Shown: positions 35,636-45,390, counted from the first letter of the stretch. The stretch is 64,000 nt of DNA from Pseudomonas benzenivorans (GCF_033547155.1 NZ_CP137892.1:496001-560000), one strand, 5' to 3'. Translations and numbers: made by a program. The notes: generated by a model from the letters alone, not told the origin.

Positions 35636-36615
35636 TGCGCGGCCTCTGTGCGGCACTGGCGCTGCTGGCGACCACGGCGCTGGCCGAGACACCACTGGAA
35701 GAGCTGCGCCTGCTCGGCGAGCATCCGGTGGCGGGCATGGCCGGCGGCAACCTCTCGGGCCTGGCCCAGTGTGGCGATTCCCTGTGGGCGGTATCGGACC
35801 GCGAGGACGATCGCCTGTATCGCCTGACAACCGGTGCCGCGGTCTGGCAGGCCGAGGCCGAGCCCTTCGTCGCCCCTCCCGCCCCCGAGTCGCCGCTGCC
35901 CTGGGGGCTGCGCATGCGCACCTGGGTCGCCGGCCAGGTGCGTGGTGGCGGCCTGGACTTCGAAGGCCTGTCCTGCGACGCCCAGGGTAATCGCTACCTG
36001 GTCAGCGAGGCGCACGCGGCGGTGTTGCGGCTCTCGGCCATGGGCGAGGCGCAGTGGTTGGCCCTGCCCGAGGCGGTGGTGCGCCAGGCCCGTGCCAGCG
36101 GCATGCTGCTGCGCTTCAACGCCCTGTTCGAGGGCGTGGCGCTCGACCCGGACGGTGAGCGTCTGTGGCTGGCGGCCGAGCGTCAGCGCCGCGGCCTGCT
36201 GGTGCTGCACCGGCAGGGGGCGTCCTGGCGCTGCACCGGTGGCTGCGTGTTGATCAGCGAGGGCGGCCGCGAAGCCGGTCCCGCCCAACTGGGCGGCGAG
36301 GAGCGGCCGCGGGATTTCTCCGGGCTGGCCTTCCATCAGGAGAAACTCTTCACCCTGGAGCGCCAGGCCCACCGCATCTGCCGGCGCCAGCTGAGCGACG
36401 GCGCGGTCGAGCGCTGCTGGTCCTTCGCCGCCGAGGCGCTGGCCGACGCCCGCCGTTATGCGCCGGACTACGGTCAGGCCGAGGCCCTGTGGGTCGACGC
36501 CGACGGTGCCTGGGTCGGCCTCGACAACGAAGGCCGGGCCCGTGCCGACGGCGAGCTGCGGCCCATCGTCTGGCGTTTCGCCGCGCCGCAGGGCGGCTGG
36601 GGCGCTCGCCGGTGA
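35635..36615 (+). CDS. Secreted esterase-like/phytase-like beta-propeller protein
   Basis: A 326-aa protein with a signal peptide (MRGLCAALALLATTALA, cleavage after residue 17 or so). The mature part reads as repeated beta-propeller blades (GNLSGLAQCGDSLWAVSDREDDRLYRL, DFEGLSCDAQGNRYLVSE, LFEGVALDPDGERLWLAAE, DFSGLAFHQEKLFTLERQ), the pattern of the esterase-like/phytase-like family. It is probably periplasmic. It is joined to parE (shared base) and to the next gene (GTGA overlap), a layout kept between parE and parC in pseudomonads as far as I recall. Its substrate is unknown. Confidence 0.8.
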   Translation: MRGLCAALALLATTALAETPLEELRLLGEHPVAGMAGGNLSGLAQCGDSLWAVSDREDDRLYRLTTGAAVWQAEAEPFVAPPAPESPLPWGLRMRTWVAGQVRGGGLDFEGLSCDAQGNRYLVSEAHAAVLRLSAMGEAQWLALPEAVVRQARASGMLLRFNALFEGVALDPDGERLWLAAERQRRGLLVLHRQGASWRCTGGCVLISEGGREAGPAQLGGEERPRDFSGLAFHQEKLFTLERQAHRICRRQLSDGAVERCWSFAAEALADARRYAPDYGQAEALWVDADGAWVGLDNEGRARADGELRPIVWRFAAPQGGWGARR

Positions 36616-37136
36616 GCACGCCTGCGCCGGGCCGCCGGGCCGGTCGGGTGATGCTGGTGCTGGCCTGGGGCGCCGCGCTGCTGCTGGCCACGCGCTTCTT
36701 CGGCGAGTGGGAAGACGGCCAGCGCAACCCCAACCGTCACCCCGAGTCGGTGCATGGCAGCGACTACGTCGAGGTGCGCCTGGCCAGCAGTCGCCAGGGT
36801 CACTACCGCGCAGATGGGCGGATCGATGACCAGCCCGTGACCTTCCTCCTCGACACCGGCGCCACCCAGGTGGCGGTGCCCGTCGAGGTGGCCCGGCGTC
36901 TGGGCCTGCGCGCCGGCGAGGCGATCCTGATCAGCACCGCCAATGGCCGTGCCACCGCCCATCGTACCCGGCTGGCCAGCCTGCGCCTGGGCGACATCCT
37001 CCTGCGGGATGTCGAGGCGCTGATCGCCCCCGGCATGGACGGCGAGGAGGTGCTGCTGGGCATGAGCGCCCTCAAACAACTGGAATTCACCCAGCGCGAC
37101 GGCACCCTGATGCTGCGCCAATCAACCTTGCGATGA
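36612..37136 (+). CDS. Retropepsin-like aspartic protease, membrane-anchored
   Basis: A 174-aa single-domain clan AA aspartic protease. An N-terminal hydrophobic anchor ([18 protein letters not shown], residues 13-30) is followed by the catalytic block [13 protein letters not shown] (Asp about residue 80) and the downstream flap and psi-loop [15 protein letters not shown] and [11 protein letters not shown]. Such TIGR02281-type proteins work as dimers, probably in the periplasm. GTG 36612 overlaps the previous stop; ATG 36651 is an alternative that would shorten the basic N-terminus. It lies 7 bases before parC. The target is unknown. Confidence 0.82.
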   Translation: MSTPAPGRRAGRVMLVLAWGAALLLATRFFGEWEDGQRNPNRHPESVHGSDYVEVRLASSRQGHYRADGRIDDQPVTFLLDTGATQVAVPVEVARRLGLRAGEAILISTANGRATAHRTRLASLRLGDILLRDVEALIAPGMDGEEVLLGMSALKQLEFTQRDGTLMLRQSTLR

Positions 37137-37143
37137 GACCTTC

Positions 37144-39393
37144 ATGAGCGAATCCCTCGATCTGAGCCTGGATGGCGTTGAGCGCCGCTCGCTTGCCGAC
37201 TTCACCGAGCAGGCCTACCTCAACTATTCGATGTACGTGATCATGGATCGCGCCCTGCCGCATATCGGCGACGGCCTGAAGCCGGTGCAGCGGCGCATCG
37301 TCTACGCCATGAGTGAGCTGGGCCTGGACGCCGACGCCAAGCACAAGAAGTCGGCGCGCACCGTCGGCGACGTGCTCGGCAAGTTCCACCCCCACGGCGA
37401 CTCGGCCTGCTACGAGGCCATGGTGCTGATGGCCCAGCCGTTTTCCTACCGCTACACCCTGGTCGACGGCCAGGGCAACTGGGGCGCCCCGGACGATCCC
37501 AAGTCCTTCGCCGCCATGCGCTACACCGAGGCGCGCCTGTCGCGCTACTCGGAGGTGCTGCTGACCGAACTGGGCCAGGGCACGGTGGACTGGGTGCCGA
37601 ACTTCGACGGCACGCTGAACGAGCCGGCCACGCTGCCGGCGCGGCTGCCCAACCTCTTGTTGAATGGCACCACCGGCATCGCCGTGGGCATGGCCACCGA
37701 CGTGCCGCCGCACAACCTGCGCGAGGTGGCGGCGGCCTGCGTGCGTCTGCTCGACCAGCCGGACGCCACGGTCGAGCAGCTGTGCGAGCACGTACTAGGC
37801 CCGGATTTCCCCACCGAGGCGGAGGTCATCACCCCCCGCGCCGACCTGCTGAAGATCTACGAGAGTGGCCGCGGTTCGGTGCGCATGCGCGCGGTGTACC
37901 GCATCGAGGACGGCGACATCGTGGTCACCGCGCTGCCGCACCAGGTGTCCGGGTCCAAGGTGCTGGAGCAGATCGCCGGGCAGATGCAGGCCAAGAAGCT
38001 GCCGATGGTCGCCGACCTGCGCGACGAGTCGGACCACGAGCACCCCTGCCGCATCGTCATCATCCCGCGCTCCAACCGGGTCGACGCCGATGAGCTGATG
38101 ACTCACCTGTTCGCCACCACCGACCTGGAGTCCAGCTACCGGGTCAATACCAATGTCATCGGCCTGGACGGCAAGCCGCAGGTGAAGAACCTGCGGCAGA
38201 TGCTGCGCGAGTGGCTGGAGTACCGGGTGAACACGGTGCGCCGGCGCCTGCAGTTCCGCCTGGACAAGGTGGAGAAGCGTCTGCACCTGTTGGAGGGCCT
38301 GTTGATCGCCTTCCTCAATCTGGACGAGGTGATCCGCATCATCCGCAGCGAGGATTCGCCCAAGCCGGTGCTGATGGCCGCCTTCGGCCTCACCGACATC
38401 CAGGCCGACTACATCCTCGACACCCGCCTGCGCCAGCTGGCGCGCCTGGAGGAGATGAAGATCCGCGGCGAGCAGGACGAGCTGGCCAAGGAGCGCGCCA
38501 AGCTGCTGGCCCTGCTCGGCAGCGAGGCCAAGCTGAAGAAGCTGGTGCGCCAGGAGATTCTCGACGACGCCGAGAAGTACGGCGATGCGCGGCGCTCGCC
38601 GATCGTCGAGCGTGCCGAGGCCCGTGCCCTGTCGGAAACCGAGCTGATGCCGACCGAGCCGATCACCGTGGTGATGTCCGAGAAGGGCTGGGTGCGTTGC
38701 GCCAAGGGCCACGACATCGACGCCACGGGGCTGTCCTACAAGGCCGGCGACGGTTTCAAGGCCGCCGCGCCGGGGCGCTCCAACCAGTATGCGGTGTTTA
38801 TCGACTCCAGCGGCCGCAGCTATTCCCTGGCCGCCCATTCGCTGCCGTCGGCGCGGGGCCAGGGCGAGCCGCTGACCGGGCGTTTGACACCGCCGCCGGG
38901 GACGACCTTCGACTGCGTGCTGCTGCCGGACGACAATGCCCTCTATGTGATCGCCTCCGACGCCGGCTACGGCTTCGTGGTCAAGGGCGAGGACCTGCAG
39001 GCCAAGAACAAGGCCGGCAAGGCCCTGCTGACCCTGCCGGCCGGGGCCCGGGTCATCGCGCCCAAGCCCCTGGCCAATCGCGACGAGGACTGGCTGGCGG
39101 CGGTGACCACCGAGGGCCGCCTGCTGTTGTTCAAGGTCGCCGACCTGCCGCAACTGGGCAAGGGCAAGGGCAACAAGATCATCGGCATCCCCGGCGAGCG
39201 GGTCGCCAGCCGCGAGGAATACCTCAGCGACCTGGCGGTGCTGCCGGCGGGGGCGACCCTGGTGTTGCAGGCGGGCAAGCGCACCCTGTCGCTCAAGGCC
39301 GACGATCTGGAGCACTACAAGGGCGAGCGCGGCCGGCGCGGGAACAAGCTGCCGAGGGGCTTTCAGCGGGTCGACAGCCTGTTGGTGGAGTAG
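37144..39393 (+). CDS. parC: DNA topoisomerase IV subunit A ParC
   Basis: A 749-aa breakage-reunion subunit. The N-terminal block [24 protein letters not shown] is followed by the quinolone-determining loop [16 protein letters not shown], with the wild-type Ser and Glu that correspond to E. coli Ser80 and Glu84; the active-site Tyr is in [11 protein letters not shown] (about residue 125). A coiled-coil tower and a C-terminal beta-pinwheel with repeated segments such as [21 protein letters not shown] follow. Together with ParE at 33737 it forms topoisomerase IV. Confidence 0.97.
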   Translation: MSESLDLSLDGVERRSLADFTEQAYLNYSMYVIMDRALPHIGDGLKPVQRRIVYAMSELGLDADAKHKKSARTVGDVLGKFHPHGDSACYEAMVLMAQPFSYRYTLVDGQGNWGAPDDPKSFAAMRYTEARLSRYSEVLLTELGQGTVDWVPNFDGTLNEPATLPARLPNLLLNGTTGIAVGMATDVPPHNLREVAAACVRLLDQPDATVEQLCEHVLGPDFPTEAEVITPRADLLKIYESGRGSVRMRAVYRIEDGDIVVTALPHQVSGSKVLEQIAGQMQAKKLPMVADLRDESDHEHPCRIVIIPRSNRVDADELMTHLFATTDLESSYRVNTNVIGLDGKPQVKNLRQMLREWLEYRVNTVRRRLQFRLDKVEKRLHLLEGLLIAFLNLDEVIRIIRSEDSPKPVLMAAFGLTDIQADYILDTRLRQLARLEEMKIRGEQDELAKERAKLLALLGSEAKLKKLVRQEILDDAEKYGDARRSPIVERAEARALSETELMPTEPITVVMSEKGWVRCAKGHDIDATGLSYKAGDGFKAAAPGRSNQYAVFIDSSGRSYSLAAHSLPSARGQGEPLTGRLTPPPGTTFDCVLLPDDNALYVIASDAGYGFVVKGEDLQAKNKAGKALLTLPAGARVIAPKPLANRDEDWLAAVTTEGRLLLFKVADLPQLGKGKGNKIIGIPGERVASREEYLSDLAVLPAGATLVLQAGKRTLSLKADDLEHYKGERGRRGNKLPRGFQRVDSLLVE

Positions 39394-39557
39394 CAGCTGT
39401 GGTCGCGCGGCGCGATTCGCGGGCCGCGAGGCTGGAGTCGCGCGGCACTTTGGCGGATGATAGGTGGCCTTGGAGCGCGTCGGCCCGGCCGAACGCATGA
39501 GCCAACCCAGGTTTGACTGCCGGCCGCCAGGCCGGCCGGATGTGAGGAATGACTGTA

Positions 39558-40250
39558 GTGCGCTTTCCCTTGACCCTGCTGTTGACCGGACTGCTCGGCC
39601 TGGCCGGATGCACGGCCTACCAGCCGGTGCCGCTGTACCAGCTCGATGGTGGCAACGCCGAACTGCCGGCCGACAAGGAGGGCGTGGCGGTACTGCTGGG
39701 GCCGGTGTCGATCGCCGACTACCTGCAGCGCGAGGCGCTGTTGCAGCGCCAGCTCGATGGCAGCCTGACCACGGCCAGCGATGCGCGTTGGGCCGGCAGT
39801 CTGGCGGCGGATATCGACCGTCAGTTGTTGCGCCAATTGGCGGCGCGACTGAACAGCCAGCGCCTGGCCGTGGCGCCGGCGACACCGGGTTTCAGCCCTC
39901 AGGTCCAGGTGCTGCTGGCGATCACCCGCCTGGACTCCGGGCCGCAGCGGCCGGCCGTGCTCGAGGCGCACTGGCGCCTGCTGAGCGGCGAGGGCAAGCT
40001 GCTCGACGGGCGCCTGGTGCGACTTGAGGAGGCCCATCAGGGCAGCATCGCCGATCAGGTGCGGGCCCAGAGTCTGGTCATGCGTCAGTTGGTCGAGCAG
40101 GTGGCGTCGGCGGTGCAGGAGTATGGCAACGCGGCTCCGGCCATCGCCAAGGAACCACGCAAGAAGGCCCCCGCGGCGCCTGCAGCAAAGCCCGTGCCGC
40201 CGTCGCTGCCGGCACCGATCCGGATGGAAGGCGAGGTGTTCCGCTTTTAA
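39558..40250 (+). CDS. PqiC/YmbA-type ABC-transport auxiliary lipoprotein
   Basis: A lipoprotein of about 230 aa. The signal peptide ends in the lipobox LAGC, with the lipidated Cys about 18 residues from the start. The mature part YQPVPLYQLDGGNAEL and the PVSIADYLQREALLQRQ motif are those of PqiC-like proteins, which help MCE transporters move phospholipid between membranes. The tail is rich in Ala, Pro and Lys. I favour GTG 39558, nine bases after GAGGA, over ATG 39549, which touches that GAGGA. No MCE genes are nearby. A terminator follows. Confidence 0.82.
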   Translation: MRFPLTLLLTGLLGLAGCTAYQPVPLYQLDGGNAELPADKEGVAVLLGPVSIADYLQREALLQRQLDGSLTTASDARWAGSLAADIDRQLLRQLAARLNSQRLAVAPATPGFSPQVQVLLAITRLDSGPQRPAVLEAHWRLLSGEGKLLDGRLVRLEEAHQGSIADQVRAQSLVMRQLVEQVASAVQEYGNAAPAIAKEPRKKAPAAPAAKPVPPSLPAPIRMEGEVFRF

Positions 40251-40282
40251 TGCCGGTTTCCGTATGACGGACGGTCGATACG

Positions 40283-40312
40283 AAAAAGCCCCGCGTGCTG
40301 CGGGGCTTTTTT
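40283..40312. terminator. Bidirectional terminator
   Basis: AAAAAGCCCCGC (40283-40294), loop GTGCT, GCGGGGCTTTTTT (40300-40312). A classical rho-independent hairpin serving the lipoprotein gene on the plus strand and ahpA on the minus strand. Confidence 0.9.
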
Positions 40313-40325
40313 CTGGGCGGGGTTT

Positions 40326-41807
40326 CTAGCCGCGGCTCTCGTGCATGCGCGCCAACTGGCGCTCCAGCAGCGAAGGGTAGGGTTCCAGCAGGCGCTCCAC
40401 GCAGCAGGCGCCGTCCGGACTGGCGATGGCGCGGATGCGGCTGTGCTGGCGAACCTGCGGGTCTTCGGCAATGCGCCGCTCCAGCAACAGCAGGTTACGG
40501 CTGTGCTGGGACAGGGCCAGGGCGTCCTGAGCGGTCTCGCTGAGCAGCAGGTCGCCCTGGCTGAGGTCGAGCAGCCCGCTGCCCTGGGTCAGCCCCAGCT
40601 GCAGCTGCAGGGTGATGCCGCTGTCGGCGACCTCGATCTGCAAGGCATGACCGAGGGCGCGCATCAGTTCGCCGCAGCACAGGGCATGGGTCAGGTAGTC
40701 GTCGTTGTCGCGACCATGGAACAGCATCAGGCTGCTGCCGTCGCTCAGGGTGTGCAGTTCGCCCTGGTAGAGCGCCGAAGCCTGGGCCAGGCAGTCGCGG
40801 TAGCGCTGCAGCAGGTCGAGCAGGCGTGTCCGCGGCAGGCGCCGCAGCTGTTCCTGGGCGCCCAGCTGGATCGCCAGCACCGCGCTCGGGTGGGCCGCGC
40901 TCGGCGCCGCGGCAGGTGCCGGCGGAGCGTCGTCGCGGAGCTCGGCGAAGGGATCGTCTTCGGTGTCGTTGCGCTCGTCGAACTCGTCGAGTGGGTCGTC
41001 GTTCAGGTTCGGTACCTGGAAGCCGGGCTCGTCGTCGGGCTGCTCGCTCGGCGCGTCGAGGTCGTCTTCGGCCTCCAGCTCGTCGTAGTCGGCTTCGGGC
41101 TCAGGTTCCGGCTTCTCCGGCACCAGGCGCGCCTGCAGCTGGCGCGCCAGGTCGCCGATCTCGTCCTGGCGTCCGGCGCCGGGTGCCGGGTCGTCGGGGT
41201 CGCGCAGCCAGACCCGCAGCTGCAGCAGCGGGGTGGAGATATGCCGGCCCAGGCGCAGGCTCAGGCTCAGGGCCAGGGCCAGCAGGATCAGGCTGAGAAT
41301 GCCCATGCTCTGCAGGCTGATGGTCATGGGCTGCTGGAACTGCTGCATGTCCAGGCTGATGCGCAGCTGCCCGGCGATCACCTCCTGGAAGGTGATGGGG
41401 GTCGAGTACAGGCCCTCGGTCTCGCCGAGCATGCTCTTGCTCGGCCGCGCGCCGGCCTCGGCGAGGATGCGGTTGTCCACGCTGTAGATGGCCGCATGGG
41501 CCACCAGCGGATTCTTCACCAGGTTGTTCAGCAGCACGTTGAGGCTGAGGATGTCGTTGGACACCAGCAACTCGGTGGCCGAGGCGGCGGTCTGGGTGAT
41601 CAGGCTGGTGCCCAGGGCCTCGGCCTGCTGCTGCATGGCCTGCTTGAACTGCATGCCGATTACCCAGGCGTAGATCACCAGCGCCAGCGCCACCAGCAGC
41701 AGGCTGTGGCTGGCGATGCGCAGGGCCAGGGGGACCCGGCGTTGGCGCAGGGCCTGGAACAGCAGGAGGAAGAAGTTGTCGGGCTTTACGGGGACGGGCC
41801 GGTTCAC
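40326..41807 (-). CDS. AhpA/YtjB-family inner-membrane protein
   Basis: A 493-aa protein with two membrane helices (SLLLVALALVIYAWVIG near residue 33 and ILSLILLALALSLSLRLG near 170) enclosing a periplasmic domain, followed by a HAMP-like linker and a long very acidic cytoplasmic stretch (about residues 225-290, many D and E). The C-terminal 190 residues look like a degenerate nucleotide-cyclase fold (LRRLPRTRLLDLLQRYRDCLAQ, SLMLFHGRDND). It is the counterpart of E. coli YtjB (Smp), which also lies divergent to serB. Function is not known; a sensory or scaffold role is a guess. Confidence 0.8.
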   Translation of the reverse strand: MNRPVPVKPDNFFLLLFQALRQRRVPLALRIASHSLLLVALALVIYAWVIGMQFKQAMQQQAEALGTSLITQTAASATELLVSNDILSLNVLLNNLVKNPLVAHAAIYSVDNRILAEAGARPSKSMLGETEGLYSTPITFQEVIAGQLRISLDMQQFQQPMTISLQSMGILSLILLALALSLSLRLGRHISTPLLQLRVWLRDPDDPAPGAGRQDEIGDLARQLQARLVPEKPEPEPEADYDELEAEDDLDAPSEQPDDEPGFQVPNLNDDPLDEFDERNDTEDDPFAELRDDAPPAPAAAPSAAHPSAVLAIQLGAQEQLRRLPRTRLLDLLQRYRDCLAQASALYQGELHTLSDGSSLMLFHGRDNDDYLTHALCCGELMRALGHALQIEVADSGITLQLQLGLTQGSGLLDLSQGDLLLSETAQDALALSQHSRNLLLLERRIAEDPQVRQHSRIRAIASPDGACCVERLLEPYPSLLERQLARMHESRG

Positions 41808-41841
41808 AGAGCTCGGCTCTTGTCGACTGGAGATGCCGCGC

Positions 41842-41870
41842 AGTATAGCGACCGGCCCGCAGCGGGCAAA
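41842..41870 (-). promoter_or_regulatory. Candidate promoter for the ahpA-like gene
   Basis: On the minus strand TATACT (41847-41842) has TTTGCC (41870-41865) 17 bases upstream. On the other strand TAGAAT (41905-41910) is a possible -10 for serB, without a convincing -35. Confidence 0.4.
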
Positions 41871-41978
41871 GCGCCGCGCGCGCCCGTACGGCGGCGAAAA
41901 TGGGTAGAATGTGCGGCCTTTCTCCGGCCTGCCCGTCCTGCGGCAGGTCGCTTCTCTTCGACCTTATGGGGGTGCGCC

Positions 41979-43193
41979 GTGCGCGAAATCGTCCTGATCA
42001 ATATCACCGGCGAGGATCGCCCCGGTCTCACCGCCGCCATCACCGGCGTGCTGGCCCAGGGCGGGGTGAATATCCTCGACATCGGCCAGGCGGTGATCCA
42101 CGACACCCTGTCGTTCGGCATCCTGGTGGAGATACCGGATACCGAGCGCGCCTCCTCGGTGCTCAAGGACGTGCTGTTCACCGCCTACGAGCTCGATCAG
42201 CAGGTGCGCTTCACCCCGGTGGCCGAGGCGGACTACCAGCAGTGGGTGGAGGGCCAGGGCAAGGCACGGCACATCGTCACCCTGCTGACCCGCAAGGTCA
42301 CCGCCGAGCAGTTGCAGCGGGTCAGCGCCATCACCGCCCAGTACGGCTTGAATATCGACCATATCGATCGCCTGTCCGGGCGCATGCCGCTTGACACCCC
42401 GGCCGAGCAGGGCAAGGGTTGCATCGAGTTCTCGGTGCGCGGCGAGCCGGCGGACCCGGCGGCGCTGCGCGCCGAGTTCCTCAGCGTGGCCCAGGAGCTG
42501 AGCGTCGACATCGCCTTCCAGCGCGACTCGCTGTTCCGTCGCAACCGGCGCCTGGCGGTGTTCGACATGGACTCGACGCTGATCGAGGCCGAGGTGATCG
42601 ACGAGTTGGCCAAGGCGGCGGGGGTGGGCGAACAGGTGGCCGCAATCACCGAGCGGGCCATGCGCGGCGAGCTGGACTTCGCCGCCAGCTTCAGGGAGCG
42701 CCTGGCCCTGCTCAAGGGACTGCCGGAAACCGTGCTGGAGGGGATCGGCGCCTCGCTGCGCCTGACCGAGGGCGCCGAGACCCTGTTCGCCGAACTCAAG
42801 CGTCTGGGCTACAAGACGGCGATCCTCTCCGGCGGCTTCAGCTACTTCGCCAAGCAGCTGCAGGCCAAGCTGGGCATCGACTATGTGTACGCCAACGAGT
42901 TGGAGATCATCGATGGCCGGGTGACCGGGGTGGCGCTCGAACCGATCGTCGACGCCCAGCGCAAGGCCGACCTGCTGCGCGAGCTGGCCGAGCGCGAAGG
43001 CCTGCGTCTGGAGCAGACCATCGCCGTGGGCGACGGTGCCAACGACCTGCCGATGCTGGCGATCGCCGGCCTGGGCGTGGCGTTCCGGGCCAAGCCGCTG
43101 GTCAAGCAGTCGGCCAAGCAGGCCATCTCCACCCTGGGGCTGGATGGCATCCTCTATCTGCTGGGCTTTCGCGACCGCGACGGCCTGACCTGA
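41979..43193 (+). CDS. serB: Phosphoserine phosphatase SerB
   Basis: A 404-aa HAD phosphatase making L-serine from phosphoserine. Two ACT-like domains fill residues 1-180 (REIVLINITGEDRPGLTAAITGVLAQGGVNI), then the HAD core: nucleophile FDMDSTLIEAEVIDE (about residue 194), SGGFSYF and GDGANDLPML (about 350). The start is GTG 41979 with GGGGG upstream; the frame is open far upstream, but that part is antisense to the ahpA-like gene and is not real coding. It is followed by a 46-bp perfect palindrome. Confidence 0.95.
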   Translation: MREIVLINITGEDRPGLTAAITGVLAQGGVNILDIGQAVIHDTLSFGILVEIPDTERASSVLKDVLFTAYELDQQVRFTPVAEADYQQWVEGQGKARHIVTLLTRKVTAEQLQRVSAITAQYGLNIDHIDRLSGRMPLDTPAEQGKGCIEFSVRGEPADPAALRAEFLSVAQELSVDIAFQRDSLFRRNRRLAVFDMDSTLIEAEVIDELAKAAGVGEQVAAITERAMRGELDFAASFRERLALLKGLPETVLEGIGASLRLTEGAETLFAELKRLGYKTAILSGGFSYFAKQLQAKLGIDYVYANELEIIDGRVTGVALEPIVDAQRKADLLRELAEREGLRLEQTIAVGDGANDLPMLAIAGLGVAFRAKPLVKQSAKQAISTLGLDGILYLLGFRDRDGLT

Positions 43194-43203
43194 CCGGCAT
43201 GGC

Positions 43204-43249
43204 CCCAGACAGCCAGAAGCCGCCCGCGGGCGGCTTCTGGCTGTCTGGG
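43204..43249. terminator. Perfect 46-bp palindrome between serB and fimX
   Basis: Two 23-base arms pair without a mismatch around the centre 43226/43227. It lies 10 bases after serB and 8 bases before the fimX stop, so it can fold in both transcripts. It has no T-run, so it may be a transcript-end stabiliser or an imperfect bidirectional terminator. Confidence 0.6.
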
Positions 43250-43257
43250 TTCGGGTC

Positions 43258-45327
43258 TCACTCGTCGTCGGCGGAGAAGTCGTAGTTCATCGACTGGCTC
43301 GGCGGCTGCAAGTAGTAACCCTGGATGTAGTTGACCCCGGCCTGCCACAGCGTGGCCAGCACGCTGGCGCTCTCGACGAAGGGCACTATGGTCAGCTTGG
43401 CCTGGGCGTGGAGGCTGGCCAGCAGGGTCTTCAGGGCTTCCTGGTTGTCCGGCTTGCCCAGGTCCTGGGAGAAGGAGCCGTCGACCTTGACGAAATCCAG
43501 GGGCAGGTGCTTGAGCGTGTTGAAGGGGTTGAGGGCGCAGCCGAACTGGCTCAGGGCGACCTTGCAATGCAGCGCCTGCAGGCCTTGGCACAGGGCCTTG
43601 GCCTGCTTGAGGTAGGCGATGGCGTCCGGCTCGCTGAGCTGGAAGACCAGGGCGTCCGACGGCAGGCGCGCGGCTTTCAGGGCCACGCTGAGCCAGGGCA
43701 GCAGGGTCTGGTCCTGCAGGCTGGCGCTCGACAGGTGCACGAACAGGCGGGTGTTGTGACCCTTGCTGCGGTGGTCGGCGAGCAGCTTGATCGAATTGAG
43801 GATCACCCAGCGGTCGATCTTCTCGCCGAGGCCGGCGTCCTTGGCGGCGCTGAGGAAGTCCGGTGGCGGCACCTCCTGGCCTTGCGGGTTGAGCAGGCGC
43901 AGCAGTACCTCGTAGTGCTCGTGACTGTCGCCGCGCAGGCTGATGATCGGCTGGAACAGCAGGCGGAAGCTGTTGTTCTCCAAGGCCTGCTGGACCATGG
44001 CCACTATGCTGCCGCGATTGGCCGCGGCGGCCAGCTCGTCGGCGGGGTCGTACAGCTTCAGGGCATTGCCCTCGGCCAGCTCGTCGGCGCAGCGTTGGGC
44101 GCGGTTGACCACGTCCTGGGACTTGGTGGTTTTCTCGTTGAGACCGGCGACACCGATCGACAGGGTGGTCTGGGCGGTGCGGCCGCTGACGTCGAACAGG
44201 TGGCTCTCGACTTTCTTGAGCAGCGCCGTCAGGTCTTCGCGGGACTGCTCCGGGCTCAGCCCGGGTTGCAGCACGGTGAACACGTCGTCGCCGAAGCGGG
44301 CCAGCTGCACCGTGTCGGCAAAATGCGCGCGCAGCAGGTTGGCCAGGTCGGTCAGCAGCAGATCGATGCCGGACAGGCCGACTTCGGCCAGCAGGCTGGC
44401 GTAGTGGTCGACGCGGATGTAGGCCAGGCTGGCGGGTTGGCCTGCGTTCACCGCGCGCTCGGCGGCGGCATCCACCAGCTCGAGGAAGTAGTTGCGGTTG
44501 TACAGGCCGGTGACCAGGTCCTGGCTGCTGATTTCGCGCAGTTTCTCTTCCAGCTCGGCATTGCCGACTTCGCCGCGTATCACCACCTGGATGCAGGGTT
44601 CGCCGTCATAGGTGGCCGGGGAGAAGGTCATGCGCGCCTGAAAACTGTCGCCGTTGGCCTTGACCCCTGCGCAGGCCAGTTCGGCGTTGCCTTCGGCGCC
44701 CTGATAGTTCTTCAGGAAGTCCTTGAAGTTGGGCTGGTCGGCGACGGCGATCAGGTCGATCATCGGCATGCCTTCCAGCTCATCGGCGTCCTGGTAGTCG
44801 AACAACTCGAGATAGGCGCGGTTGGCATAGATATGCATGCCGTCATGCACGTAGGTGATGGCGTCGACCGAGCTCTCGAGGAGCAGCTGGCAGCGCTTTT
44901 CCGCCTCGCGCAGGGCCACCTCGGCGGCCCGCCGGGCGCGCCGCTCCTCCAGGTTGCCCAGCTCGCGCTGGGCTACCAGCACCAGGCGCTCGTCCTCGCC
45001 TTGCGGCAGGGCGTCCTGGGCGCCCAGGGTCAGGGCCTCGGTAATGGCGTCGGAGTCGTTGCCTTCGAGCAGCTGGATGACCGGGATGTCCTTGGCCTGG
45101 CGGCGGATCGCGCTGATCGCCTCGCCGGGCGTGAGGTGTTCGCTGCTGGGGGCGGCGATCAGCAGGTCCCAACTCTGTTGCAGGGCCTCGGCCAGGTCCT
45201 CGCTGGAACTCAGGCGGTGTACCCGGGTCGCGCGGCCGGCGTTGCGGAACAGGCTGACGAGGCGTTCGGCCTCGTTCTGCGAGTCTTCGAGAATCAGCAG
45301 TCGAATAGTCTTTTTTTCGATGGCCAT
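43258..45327 (-). CDS. fimX: c-di-GMP-binding type IV pilus regulator FimX
   Basis: A 689-aa protein with the order REC-like (residues 1-125, IRLLILEDSQNEAERLVSLF), PAS (about 150-260), GGDEF-like (about 270-430) and EAL-like (about 440-689). The catalytic signatures are degenerate: GDDVF stands where GGDEF would be, and EVLLRL replaces EALLR, so it should bind c-di-GMP rather than make or cleave it, as in P. aeruginosa FimX. It controls assembly and placement of type IV pili. I start at MAIEKKTIR (45327), not at the MTLA four residues earlier. Confidence 0.95.
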   Translation of the reverse strand: MAIEKKTIRLLILEDSQNEAERLVSLFRNAGRATRVHRLSSSEDLAEALQQSWDLLIAAPSSEHLTPGEAISAIRRQAKDIPVIQLLEGNDSDAITEALTLGAQDALPQGEDERLVLVAQRELGNLEERRARRAAEVALREAEKRCQLLLESSVDAITYVHDGMHIYANRAYLELFDYQDADELEGMPMIDLIAVADQPNFKDFLKNYQGAEGNAELACAGVKANGDSFQARMTFSPATYDGEPCIQVVIRGEVGNAELEEKLREISSQDLVTGLYNRNYFLELVDAAAERAVNAGQPASLAYIRVDHYASLLAEVGLSGIDLLLTDLANLLRAHFADTVQLARFGDDVFTVLQPGLSPEQSREDLTALLKKVESHLFDVSGRTAQTTLSIGVAGLNEKTTKSQDVVNRAQRCADELAEGNALKLYDPADELAAAANRGSIVAMVQQALENNSFRLLFQPIISLRGDSHEHYEVLLRLLNPQGQEVPPPDFLSAAKDAGLGEKIDRWVILNSIKLLADHRSKGHNTRLFVHLSSASLQDQTLLPWLSVALKAARLPSDALVFQLSEPDAIAYLKQAKALCQGLQALHCKVALSQFGCALNPFNTLKHLPLDFVKVDGSFSQDLGKPDNQEALKTLLASLHAQAKLTIVPFVESASVLATLWQAGVNYIQGYYLQPPSQSMNYDFSADDE

Positions 45328-45390
45328 GGCGAGAGTCAAGTTTGCGCCGAACGGGCGCGAAAAGGCGACAAAAGGTGAGGCTTCGGCAAT

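Noticed and set aside
33374..35830. 818-codon open frame opposite parE
   Set aside because: Shadow of parE; no start signal and no recognisable domain.
40341..41978. Very long open frame upstream of serB on the plus strand
   Set aside because: It is antisense to the ahpA-like gene, with a biased composition caused by GC-rich codon use; the SerB homology begins at GTG 41979.
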